NCBI GenBank assembly: GCA_016926555.1
Contig: JAFGOI010000004.1
Coordinates: 128,776-168,995, forward strand
Direction of reading: 5' to 3'
Length of the DNA: 40,220 nucleotides
Source: Patescibacteria group bacterium
GTDB lineage: Bacteria > Patescibacteriota > WWE3 > UBA101185 > UBA10185
Part shown: piece after piece, positions 19,942-27,997 of the stretch
Position numbering within the stretch: position 1 is the stretch's first letter
Layout: the number at the start of each line of letters is the position of its first letter
Translations under genes and position numbers: made by a program
The notes under the pieces: generated by a model
Told to the model about the DNA's origin: nothing
Databases searched by the model: none
Seen by the model: the letters and a program-made list of their open reading frames with translations, nothing else

Positions 19942-21070
19942 CTAGATTTTTCATTATTTCCAATATTTTCTCCGCACTATTTTCCCATGTGAAGGATCGG
20001 GCGTACTGTTTTGCTTTATTCATAATATTTTTGTTTGGTTTATTTATAAATAAGTCAGTTAGACTTTTTTTGATACTTTCGGGCTCTTTTGGATTAATAA
20101 AGATAGGATAGTATGATCCAACTTCTCTATAAGCAGGTATATCAGAAACAATTGCTGGTATTTCGCATGCTAGTGCCTCAAGCAGAGGCAACCCGAATCC
20201 TTCTTCCAGAGAGGTGCTAATATAAGCTTCCGCCCCAGAGTATAGAATTGGCAGATCTTTATCTGGTACTCTGCCAAGGAATTGCACACTGTCCTCAATA
20301 CCGAATCTTTTGGGGGCTTCCAGTACTTCTTTGTAGTTCCAGCCATTTTTTCCTGCAATGAGTAGTTTTAAATCAGGAAATGCCGAATTTTCCTTAATAA
20401 ACATGCTAAATCCCTCAATCATGGCTATGTAGTTCTTTCTAGGTTGAATAGTAGAAACAGCGATAATGTAGGGGTCATTCCGGATTTTATACTTTCCGCG
20501 TATTTTGCCCACTTCGTTTGACCGGCGTTTATAAAATTCTTCTCCGACACCTTCGTATACAATAGTTATCTTGTTTTTATCTATGCCCCTCCAATTTTCT
20601 TTTAATATGGCCTCTTTAGTTGCGTTGGAGGGAACAATAACAGAATCGGCTTTTTGGCATACATATCTTTGAGGCCAGTAAATAAACTTCTTTTTAATTG
20701 GGTTTTCGTATTCTTTTGAATACTTATATTCAAGCCCATGTATCATACCGATGGTTTTCAATGAACTCTTTCTAAAAATCGGCAGCGTGTGTACTGATGA
20801 GAAAAATACATCTATTGGATATTTCACCAGTTCGAGTGCCAACCCGACCTGTGTCCAAGAAATATCACTTGAAACGATCTTGTAAGAAAAATGCGGATTA
20901 TCTCCCTTTATACTATTAAATAAATCCTTATCAGGTTTCTGGTTTACATAAACAACATACTCGTTATCATGGTCAATTTTAGCTAGAGCTGTAAATATAT
21001 TTATAGTGTATTTTTCCGGTCCTGCAGGATTGTTTATAGAAATCCTTTGTCCATTTAGTCCTATTTTCAT
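19931..21070 (-). CDS. Glycosyltransferase family 4
   Basis: Native start likely ATG at 21070 (MKIGLNGQRISINNPAGPEKYTINIF); VSTIQPRKNYIAMIEGF, STSLEEGFGLPLLEALACEIPAIVSDIPAYREVG. Confidence 0.92.
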   Translation of the reverse strand: MKIGLNGQRISINNPAGPEKYTINIFTALAKIDHDNEYVVYVNQKPDKDLFNSIKGDNPHFSYKIVSSDISWTQVGLALELVKYPIDVFFSSVHTLPIFRKSSLKTIGMIHGLEYKYSKEYENPIKKKFIYWPQRYVCQKADSVIVPSNATKEAILKENWRGIDKNKITIVYEGVGEEFYKRRSNEVGKIRGKYKIRNDPYIIAVSTIQPRKNYIAMIEGFSMFIKENSAFPDLKLLIAGKNGWNYKEVLEAPKRFGIEDSVQFLGRVPDKDLPILYSGAEAYISTSLEEGFGLPLLEALACEIPAIVSDIPAYREVGSYYPIFINPKEPESIKKSLTDLFINKPNKNIMNKAKQYARSFTWENSAEKILEIMKNLVIR

Positions 21071-21093
21071 TAATCTAATTATATAATGTGAAT
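21071..21093. promoter_or_regulatory. Bidirectional promoter with palindromic -10 (ATTATATAAT)
   Basis: Palindrome 21078..21087 gives TATAAT on both strands; ATG 6 nt downstream on + (21094) and 7 nt downstream on - (21070). Confidence 0.6.
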
Positions 21094-22200
21094 ATGAAAC
21101 TGGCTTTAGTTTGTGATGACTTAATACAGTTTGGCGGACAAGAGCGTTTAGTTGAGGCATTGATTGATATGTTTCCGCAGGCGCCGTTATATACGACACT
21201 AGTTTCGAAAGAATGGGAAAAAAGACTAAAAGCCGAAAACACTGATTTCCGAACTTCCTTCATACAGCGTTTCCCGCTCAAGGAGAAGCTGAATCGCCTC
21301 TATGCATCTTTGCTGCTGCATATATTTTCGTTTGAGAGTTTTGATTTATCCGATTATGACGTTGTTCTTTCTGTTTCTTCCAGGTTTGCGCATAATGTTA
21401 TTACTCAACCAGGTACACGCCATATTTGTTATATGAACTCACCTGGGAGGATGTTTTGGGAGCCGGACTCGTACTTTGAAAATGAGTTTTCGCAATCAGA
21501 GTTCATGAACAAACTTGTGCAAATTATATTAACCCCTGTTCTTGCCCATATAAGAGTGAGTGATTTTGCCGCCGCACAAAGAGTTGATAAGTTTGTCGCA
21601 AACTCAAAGACATCGCAGGGCAGAATCAAGAAGTACTATTCTCGGGATTCGGAGGTGATATATCCGTTTATAGATGTGAATAAGTACCATGTACTTAAAG
21701 CAGAGAAGGGAAATTACTTTGTTGTCTTAGCGAGGTTGGTGCCGTGGAAACAGATTGATGTAGCTATAAAAGCTTGTAACCGGCTTAAGTATTACCTAAA
21801 GATTATCGGTGATGGACCGGATAAAAAGAGATTGATGCGTATGGCCGGTGAAACGGTTGAATTTACAGGGTATGTTTCAGAAAAAGAAAAAATAGAGCTG
21901 TTGTCTGGGTGCAAAGCCTTAATAAATACTCAGTACGAAGACTTTGGTATAGTGCCGCTTGAAGCAATGGCCTGTGGAAAGCCGGTGATTGCATATGGCA
22001 AAGGCGGTGTGTTAGAAACTGTGGTTGATGGGGAAACCGGCGCGTTTTTTCGCCAGCAGACTTCAAATAGTTTGATAGAAGTGTTAAAGGATTTTAATGC
22101 GGATTCCTATTCTTCCGAAGAGTGTGTTAAACAAGCATCCAAATTTGACATTAAGTTTTTTCAAGATAAAATCAGGAAGCTCATAAATACTATAGATTAA
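21094..22200 (+). CDS. Glycosyltransferase family 4 (WbaZ-like mannosyltransferase type)
   Basis: ATG 21094 (MKLALVCDDLIQFGGQERLVEALIDMFP); MNSPGRMFWEPDSYF, VVLARLVPWKQIDVAIKACN, YEDFGIVPLEAMACGKPVIAYGKGGVLETV. Confidence 0.9.
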   Translation: MKLALVCDDLIQFGGQERLVEALIDMFPQAPLYTTLVSKEWEKRLKAENTDFRTSFIQRFPLKEKLNRLYASLLLHIFSFESFDLSDYDVVLSVSSRFAHNVITQPGTRHICYMNSPGRMFWEPDSYFENEFSQSEFMNKLVQIILTPVLAHIRVSDFAAAQRVDKFVANSKTSQGRIKKYYSRDSEVIYPFIDVNKYHVLKAEKGNYFVVLARLVPWKQIDVAIKACNRLKYYLKIIGDGPDKKRLMRMAGETVEFTGYVSEKEKIELLSGCKALINTQYEDFGIVPLEAMACGKPVIAYGKGGVLETVVDGETGAFFRQQTSNSLIEVLKDFNADSYSSEECVKQASKFDIKFFQDKIRKLINTID

Positions 22201-22232
22201 AAAATGTAGTGTATACTTATAGGCACAAATTT

Positions 22233-22874
22233 ATGGATACATATGATATCTTTAAGAGAATCATTGATATTGCAGGTTCCATTGTTGGTATTATTATTTT
22301 CAGCCCCATTATGCTAGTGGCTGCAATATGGATAAAGCTTGTTTCTTCGGACGGTCCAATACTTGCGGATATACCACATCGTGTGGGGAAAAATCAGAGG
22401 CCCTTTAGGTTTTATAAATTCCGTTCAATGATCCCGAATGCGCATGAGTATCTAGTTAACAATAAGGAACTATATAAGAAGTACGTTGATAACAATTATA
22501 AGCTCCGAGAAGAAGACGATCCCAGGATAATAAAAGGGGGGGCTTTTATGCGTAAGTACAGTATCGATGAACTCCCCCAGTTTTTTAATGTTTTTAAAGG
22601 CGATATGAGTATGGTTGGGCCAAGAGCGTATTACTTCTACGAGATTGAGGAACAGTCTAAAAGATATAAGCAAGCTCCCGGGTATATTAGAGAAGTGCTA
22701 ACTGCGAAGCCGGGAATAACCGGTACTTGGCAAGTGAGCGGGAGGTCCGAGGTTGCATTTCTTGAAAGAATAAAGATGGATGCCAAATATGCAAAAAAGC
22801 GTTCAATATTGTATGATTTGTTAGTAATTTTAAAAACACCCTATGTGGTGTTGACTGGAAAAGGAGCTTATTAA
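22233..22874 (+). CDS. Monotopic sugar-phosphate transferase (bacterial sugar transferase, initiating PGT)
   Basis: KRIIDIAGSIVGIIIFSPIMLVAAIWIKL re-entrant helix, FRFYKFRSMIPNA, IDELPQFFNVFKGDMSMVGPRAYYF, KPGITGTWQVSGRSE. Confidence 0.93.
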   Translation: MDTYDIFKRIIDIAGSIVGIIIFSPIMLVAAIWIKLVSSDGPILADIPHRVGKNQRPFRFYKFRSMIPNAHEYLVNNKELYKKYVDNNYKLREEDDPRIIKGGAFMRKYSIDELPQFFNVFKGDMSMVGPRAYYFYEIEEQSKRYKQAPGYIREVLTAKPGITGTWQVSGRSEVAFLERIKMDAKYAKKRSILYDLLVILKTPYVVLTGKGAY

Positions 22875-22876
22875 AC

Positions 22877-24868
22877 ATGGACCATGCCCAGTTCTGGACG
22901 GTAAAGGATAAAAGGGAATCTATACTAGACAAAATCAATAAGTCTTCTGACCCATTAGGGGAAAATATTATGAACAATAACGATAAAAATAAAAAAATCA
23001 TTAAAGGATTAGGCATTACGGGGATTGTGTTGGTTGTAATCGCACTTATAGTTGCCGGTTTATCATATAAATTTGTAATAAAACCTGCCTATGCGTTAAT
23101 GGCGTCCGCGAACGTTTTGAAAAAGGATACAGCTGATATAGCCGACTCTCTCAAAAACAGAGATTTGGTTACGTTAGAAGAAACTCTGCAGAGAACTGAA
23201 AAAGACTTAACTGATATCAAAAATGAAAGGGAAGATAGTTTCGGCTGGGTGAAAGATATGAACATGTTTAGAGTGAATGAATTTTATGCTGACAGTGAAA
23301 GGTTTATCAACGCAGGATTCTACGCAGTAGATGCTATACGAGAAGTTTCGAATGTAGTAACTCCATTTGCCGATGCGGCAGGATTAAAAGTGTCGGCTGA
23401 TCAGGAAGTAGTGGAAACGGAAGGCTTGATGGAGGCGTTCCAGGGCTGGATTTCCATAATGCCTGAGGTAGCGAATCAGATGGATGGTGTGATTGAGAAA
23501 GTAGCTAAAGTAGGGGAGGAATTGGAGCCTATCGATGTGAGTAAATATCCCGAAGAATTCAAAGGTATTGCCGTGAGGGACAATGTAAAGTTTGTGAAAA
23601 ATACACTTTCAAAAGCGAACGACTATGCCCCGGATGTAAAACAGGCATTACTAATATTACCTAGAGTGCTTGGTGTGGGGGCCGAGCAAGAACTTAGATA
23701 TATGATTATTATGCAAAATGATAAAGAACTACGACCAACCGGGGGTTTTATGACCAATTACGCGACGTTTAAGATGTTTAATGCCGAATTAAAGTCGGAT
23801 TTCACGTCAAAGGATATGTACAGTGTGGATGATACGCTTGACTTGATCGATGCAGCCTATGATTTTCCAGATCCGCCGGAAGCGTACATGAAATATCTCA
23901 AAGTGGAGAGGTGGTATGCGCGTGATATGAACGCGTCCCCTGATTTTGTTCAGTCGATGGATCAATTCCTTGAGTATTACAACATAGCGGGTCAACTTGC
24001 CCCAGCGGTACATAAATCCGTTGACGGAATTTTCTCAATGGATACTTATGTTGTCGAAGAACTTCTCCGAGCTACAGGTCCTGTTACAGTTAACGGAATA
24101 ACTTATACAGAAGATAATGTTGTGCTAGAACTTGAGAAGATAGCTTCTCTGGAGTTGAGAGAACAGCTTCACAGGAAAAAAGTATTAGGAGATTTGATGG
24201 AATCTATGCTTATAAACGTATTTGAGTCTGATAAGAATCTTTGGCCGAAGTTAATTGATAAAGCTATAGATCTGGCTGTGAGGAAGCATATACAAGTGTA
24301 TTTATTTGATGAAGAAGCCCAGGCATTAGTTGAAAAATACGATTTCGGGGGCAGAATAGACAAAGAAGTCGAGGGTGATTACGCGGCAGTTATATCTACC
24401 AACCTGGGGGGAGATAAGACGAACTGGTTTGTTAAGAAAGATGTGACACATGTACTTGAGAAGGAAGGTAATTCATTGATGAGAACAGTGAAAATTAAGT
24501 ACTCCTATATTGAACCTAACGGGGATTATGGTCCCTTTATCAAGAGGTTTAGAGATTGGGTGAGAGTGTATGTTCCCGCAGGGTCGCAAGTTGTATCTGT
24601 TGAAGGTTCCGAGGATGAATCAGTAAACGCAATTGATGAATATTTGAATAAATTCTATATGACTGGGTTTCTGGAACTTGGTCCCGGAGAAGAAAAGGAA
24701 CTTGTATTTAAGTACAGACTGCCTTCCAGTGTGGTTAAAGGTGATGAATATGTTCTAAAACTGCAAAAGCAGTCCGGAATTGATAGAGAAATGCACACTG
24801 TAAAGGTAAATGATAAAACAGTAGAAGTTGATCTATACAGGGATACCGAAGTTAAAATAAAGCTGTGA
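22877..24868 (+). CDS. DUF4012 domain protein, N-terminal TM anchor
   Basis: 663 aa; YMIIMQNDKELRPTGGFMTNYATFKM and LDQFLEYYNIAG...VDGIFSMDTYVVEELLRATGPVTVNG resemble DUF4012; single N-terminal TM. Confidence 0.82.
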   Translation: MDHAQFWTVKDKRESILDKINKSSDPLGENIMNNNDKNKKIIKGLGITGIVLVVIALIVAGLSYKFVIKPAYALMASANVLKKDTADIADSLKNRDLVTLEETLQRTEKDLTDIKNEREDSFGWVKDMNMFRVNEFYADSERFINAGFYAVDAIREVSNVVTPFADAAGLKVSADQEVVETEGLMEAFQGWISIMPEVANQMDGVIEKVAKVGEELEPIDVSKYPEEFKGIAVRDNVKFVKNTLSKANDYAPDVKQALLILPRVLGVGAEQELRYMIIMQNDKELRPTGGFMTNYATFKMFNAELKSDFTSKDMYSVDDTLDLIDAAYDFPDPPEAYMKYLKVERWYARDMNASPDFVQSMDQFLEYYNIAGQLAPAVHKSVDGIFSMDTYVVEELLRATGPVTVNGITYTEDNVVLELEKIASLELREQLHRKKVLGDLMESMLINVFESDKNLWPKLIDKAIDLAVRKHIQVYLFDEEAQALVEKYDFGGRIDKEVEGDYAAVISTNLGGDKTNWFVKKDVTHVLEKEGNSLMRTVKIKYSYIEPNGDYGPFIKRFRDWVRVYVPAGSQVVSVEGSEDESVNAIDEYLNKFYMTGFLELGPGEEKELVFKYRLPSSVVKGDEYVLKLQKQSGIDREMHTVKVNDKTVEVDLYRDTEVKIKL

Positions 24869-25497
24869 GGAAATACAATACTCAAGCAGTTGTACTTAAG
24901 AGCATTAATTATAGAGATTCAGATAGAATATACACTCTTCTTACGAAAGATTATGGTAAATTATCTGCGATTGCGCGTGGTGTAAGAAAGATATCGTCTC
25001 GTCGAAGTGGGAACCTGGATTCCTTAAATTGTGTAAAAGTTAAAATATCTGAGAATGCTTCCGGTTACAGACATATAGATGAAGTAAGTACACTAAATTC
25101 ATATGGCAGTTTAAAATCAAATTATCACAGTCTTATAGCTGCCTATTATGTTGCAGAACTGGTTTATAAATCTCTAGAGGAAGATTCCTCCGCTCAGGAT
25201 GTGTACAACTTGGTTATTAAAACATTAAATTCACTAGAAAAGGACATGTATTTTCCCAAACTAATTGTGGCTAGATTTGAGTTGGCGCTGTTAAAACTTC
25301 TTGGGTATGATGTGAATTACTTATCAAGTCCGGTGTCAAAGGAAGATAAGGATACTTTATCTTTGTTGAGAAGTACTGCTTGGGGTGATTTAGATGATAA
25401 TTCGGTAAATAGAGTTGAGGTGCTAATAAAATCTTATGTCTACACTTTTTTGGCTGATCAGATGAAGAGTCTGGAAATTATGAGACTCTCTTCTTGA
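24865..25497 (+). CDS. recO: DNA repair protein RecO
   Basis: 210 aa; GTG start overlapping upstream TGA; TQAVVLKSINYRDSDRIYTLLTKDYGKLSAIARGVRKISSRRSGNLDSLNCVKV is typical RecO OB-fold. Confidence 0.88.
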   Translation: MRKYNTQAVVLKSINYRDSDRIYTLLTKDYGKLSAIARGVRKISSRRSGNLDSLNCVKVKISENASGYRHIDEVSTLNSYGSLKSNYHSLIAAYYVAELVYKSLEEDSSAQDVYNLVIKTLNSLEKDMYFPKLIVARFELALLKLLGYDVNYLSSPVSKEDKDTLSLLRSTAWGDLDDNSVNRVEVLIKSYVYTFLADQMKSLEIMRLSS

Positions 25498-25667
25498 CGC
25501 TTGATTTGCTTTGTGTTAGCTTCAAAGTGTCAATTAAATAGAGCGTTGAAGGGAATTATGGCGCCCCGGAGCTCAAATAAATTAAGCTGTTCTCCCGAGG
25601 ATTTGGGAGGGAAGTAGGGTGGAACCGCCCGAAATGGGTCCCTGCATAAAAGCGGGGATTTTTGTTT
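25489..25667 (+). promoter_or_regulatory. T-box riboswitch leader of glycyl-tRNA synthetase (transcription attenuation type)
   Basis: Conserved T-box AGGGTGGAACCGCC (25616..25629); antiterminator AGGG (25616..25619)/CCCT (25640..25643); competing terminator follows; hairpin CTCCC...GGGAG just upstream as Stem III. 5' boundary and specifier uncertain. Confidence 0.9.
25640..25667 (+). terminator. Intrinsic terminator of the T-box attenuator
   Basis: CCCTGC (25640..25645)-ATAAAA-GCGGGG (25652..25657) hairpin followed by ATTTTTGTTT. Confidence 0.85.
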
Positions 25668-25700
25668 GTGTAAATATTTTGCCTAAAGGAGTTAGGTATT

Positions 25701-27050
25701 ATGTCAAAAGACGATTCCGTAAAAAAAATAGCGTCTTTGTGCAAAAGGCGCGGATTTGTATATCCTTCATCTGACATATATGGCGGGTGGGAAGCAACGT
25801 ATGATTTTGGTCCTTTAGGTGCGGAAATTCTCAGAAACTTGAGGAATCTTTGGTGGGAGTATTTCGTAACTAAACAACCGGATATTGTTGGATTAGATGG
25901 AGCGATAATATCTCATCCACGTGTTTGGGAGGCAAGTGGCCATGTGGAATCTTTCAATGATGTTATGATTGAGGATTTGGTGACGCATGTAAGATATAGG
26001 GCAGATCACATTGTTGAGGAAGCGTTGGGAATAAATGCTGACGGCTCAACTCCCGAGGAATTTGACGATCTAATTGAAAAGAATAATTTGAAAAGTCCTG
26101 ACGGAAATACTTTGTCAAAAGCAAAAAGGTTTAATAGTTTGGTTGATGTTTATGTAGGTACTCTAGAAAATGAGAAAGAAAAAGCCTATTTAAGAGGTGA
26201 AACCTGCCAGCCGATATTCTATAACTATAAACTTGTCAAAGATTCTATGAGAATGAAATTGCCCTTTGGAATCGCGCAGATAGGAAAGGCCTTCAGAAAT
26301 GAAATAAAAGTTGGTCCGTACTTTTTTAGAACGCGGGAATTCGAACAAATGGAGTTGGAAATGTTTTTACATCCATCTGATCATGAGAAATATTTTGAGA
26401 AGTTTAAAGAGATGAGTATGGAATGGCTTAGAAGTTTAGGAATTGACGAGAATAAACTGCGGTTCCGTGAACAGGAATTCAAAGAAAGAGCTCACTACAA
26501 TAAAGTTGCTACAGATATAGAGTATGAATTTTCTTTTGGATGGAAAGAATTTCAAGGTCTTCATTACAGAGGTGATTGGGATCTAAAAAGACATGGGGAA
26601 TTTTCGGGTGAAGATTTTACATATAAAGATGAAGAAAGAAATGAGGACTATATACCGCATATTGTTGAGTATTCTATTGGTCTAAATCGGCTGATGCTTG
26701 TTCTTCTTTTTGACGCTTACAGAGAAGAAGAAGAACGTGTATACCTGAAACTTGATAGGAAGACAGCGCCATATAGAGTTGCTGTGTTTCCCTTAATGAG
26801 AAATAAGCCAAAGTTGGTTGAGAAGGCTCAACAAATATACAGCAGTTTGTTGAAATTAGGTTTCTCGGTTGCTTGGGATGATAGAGGAAATGTTGGTAAG
26901 AGATATTATTCCCAGGATGAAATCGGGACTCCATATTGCGTGACGGTAGATTATCAAACTCTGGAAGATAATACGGTCACTATTAGAGATCGGGATAGTA
27001 TGGAACAGATCAGGGTGAAGGTATCGGATGTTGAGAATGAGATTCTATAA
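25701..27050 (+). CDS. glyS: Glycyl-tRNA synthetase, alpha2 (class II GlyRS) type
   Basis: 449 aa; CKRRGFVYPSSDIYGGWEATYDFGPLG, RTREFEQMELEMF, PHIVEYSIGLNRLML, FSVAWDDRGNVGKRYYSQDEIGTPYCVTVD; SD AAAGGAG upstream. Confidence 0.97.
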   Translation: MSKDDSVKKIASLCKRRGFVYPSSDIYGGWEATYDFGPLGAEILRNLRNLWWEYFVTKQPDIVGLDGAIISHPRVWEASGHVESFNDVMIEDLVTHVRYRADHIVEEALGINADGSTPEEFDDLIEKNNLKSPDGNTLSKAKRFNSLVDVYVGTLENEKEKAYLRGETCQPIFYNYKLVKDSMRMKLPFGIAQIGKAFRNEIKVGPYFFRTREFEQMELEMFLHPSDHEKYFEKFKEMSMEWLRSLGIDENKLRFREQEFKERAHYNKVATDIEYEFSFGWKEFQGLHYRGDWDLKRHGEFSGEDFTYKDEERNEDYIPHIVEYSIGLNRLMLVLLFDAYREEEERVYLKLDRKTAPYRVAVFPLMRNKPKLVEKAQQIYSSLLKLGFSVAWDDRGNVGKRYYSQDEIGTPYCVTVDYQTLEDNTVTIRDRDSMEQIRVKVSDVENEIL

Positions 27051-27071
27051 AATATAGCCAAGATTTGCTAA

Positions 27072-27130
27072 AGTCCAGGAAGTTCTTTCATGCGATTTTC
27101 CCGCATGAATATTACAGAACTTCCCGGACT
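27072..27130. repeat. Long inverted repeat with nested inner hairpin; probable bidirectional terminator of convergent genes
   Basis: AGTCCAGGAAGTTCT (27072..27086) vs AGAACTTCCCGGACT (27116..27130), 14/15 pairs; inner TTCATGC/GCATGAA 7/7. Confidence 0.75.
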
Positions 27131-27131
27131 C

Positions 27132-27323
27132 GGTTTTAGGGGCTTTTGCTATTTGGGGCGGAATTTTCCGCACCTACATAGCAAACACGCCCCTGAACCA
27201 TTGATGTGGTCTTGCCGGCCGTGCCCGCACCGGCAAGTTTCCTGGTCGAACCTTTTTCTTTTCTGTGTTTGGGCCCAAGCATAGGCCCAATGACCCGGCT
27301 CTACTTGAGCCGGACTTTTTTTT
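27132..27323 (+). other. Consecutive hairpins, last followed by T8 (structured RNA candidate or structured antisense of the CxCGH ORF)
   Basis: GGTTTTAGGGGC/GCCCCTGAACC with nested TTTGCTAT/ATAGCAAA and GCGGA/TCCGC; TTGCCGG/CCGGCAA; TTGGGCC/GGCCCAA; CCGGCTC/GAGCCGG then ACTTTTTTTT. Confidence 0.5.
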
Positions 27324-27331
27324 GTTGCCAT
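27149..27331 (-). CDS. Small CxCGH zinc-ribbon-like protein
   Basis: 60 aa MATKKSPAQVEPGHWAYAWAQTQKRKRFDQETCRCGHGRQDHINGSGACLLCRCGKFRPK with CxCGHxxxDHxxGxGxCxxCxCxxF pattern; SD AAAGGAGAG 4 nt before ATG; candidate -10 TATAAT at 27380..27375 on minus strand. Confidence 0.65.
   Translation of the reverse strand: MATKKSPAQVEPGHWAYAWAQTQKRKRFDQETCRCGHGRQDHINGSGACLLCRCGKFRPK
27295..27323 (+). terminator. Intrinsic terminator on + strand, overlapping 5' end of the minus-strand ORF
   Basis: CCGGCTC-tactt-GAGCCGG perfect 7-bp stem followed by ACTTTTTTTT. Confidence 0.7.
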
Positions 27332-27502
27332 TTTTCTCTCCTTTCCCTGTGTGCTCGTTTGCAGTTTGTGTCCGATTATAAAGTAAATTTTTGTTTTCGT
27401 ATATCTATTAAGGCTTTACCTGAGTTCAAGTTTGTCTGCTCATTATGTTTCCATGACCAATAATATTTCTCTTCGCGGTCGCACCTTCGGGTTTTATTGG
27501 CG

Positions 27503-27560
27503 TTGACATTGGATACTTTCTGGTGTTTATTGGTAGTGCGATGGTGATAAATGGTGATCG
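27503..27560 (+). promoter_or_regulatory. mraZ promoter with candidate MraZ-binding direct repeats
   Basis: TTGACA at 27503..27508; TGGTG/TGGTA/TGGTG/TGGTG at 27521, 27531, 27542, 27552 (spacing 10, 11, 10). Confidence 0.6.
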
Positions 27561-27581
27561 CCAATCTGCCCTTTAAAAAAT

Positions 27582-27995
27582 ATGAAAATGTTTCTTGGAC
27601 AATACAACCCGATAATTACTGACGGATCTCGGATAGTTTTACCGAAAAAACATAGGGAACAGATTCCCGGGGATCAGGTAATTTTATCTCGCGGTTTTGA
27701 GAGCTGTATTTTGGTATACGACAAAAGCGATTGGCAAGACAAAGCTCAGAAGCAGGTTGAAAACTTGAAGGAGTTCAAGACCAGTGATCTTGAGAGATAC
27801 TTGTATACGTCAGCGGTGGAAGTCTCGATTGATGTTCAAGGAAGACTTGTGATTCCCTCTGAGTTGAAAGACTATGCAGGTATAGAAAAGGCAACCTCAG
27901 TGATTGGAGTGGGAGATCACATAGAAATATGGAGCAAACAGACTTGGGAAGATCGCTTTGAAAAGATTACGGAGGAACTAATTGCCCAATTGTAG
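27582..27995 (+). CDS. mraZ: Transcriptional regulator MraZ
   Basis: 137 aa; two SpoVT-AbrB-like repeats (DGSRIVLPKKHREQIPGDQVILSRGFESCILVY ... DVQGRLVIPSELKDYAGIEKATSVIGVGDHIEIW); upstream of rsmH. Confidence 0.95.
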   Translation: MKMFLGQYNPIITDGSRIVLPKKHREQIPGDQVILSRGFESCILVYDKSDWQDKAQKQVENLKEFKTSDLERYLYTSAVEVSIDVQGRLVIPSELKDYAGIEKATSVIGVGDHIEIWSKQTWEDRFEKITEELIAQL

Positions 27996-27997
27996 AA

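Noticed and set aside
22687-23016. 109-aa minus-strand ORF
   Set aside because: Antisense to the PGT/DUF4012 junction; hydrophobic by reverse-complement composition only.
27090-27284. Plus-strand 64-aa ORF in the hairpin island
   Set aside because: Arises from hairpin sequence; the minus-strand CxCGH reading frame has better SD and motif support.
27072-27318. RNase P RNA, tmRNA, 6S or SRP RNA
   Set aside because: Hallmark conserved motifs of these RNAs were not found on either strand by eye.
27376-27564. 62-aa minus-strand ORF overlapping the mraZ promoter
   Set aside because: Not protein-like (KWNT-rich) and it covers the mraZ promoter and repeats; better explained as regulatory DNA.
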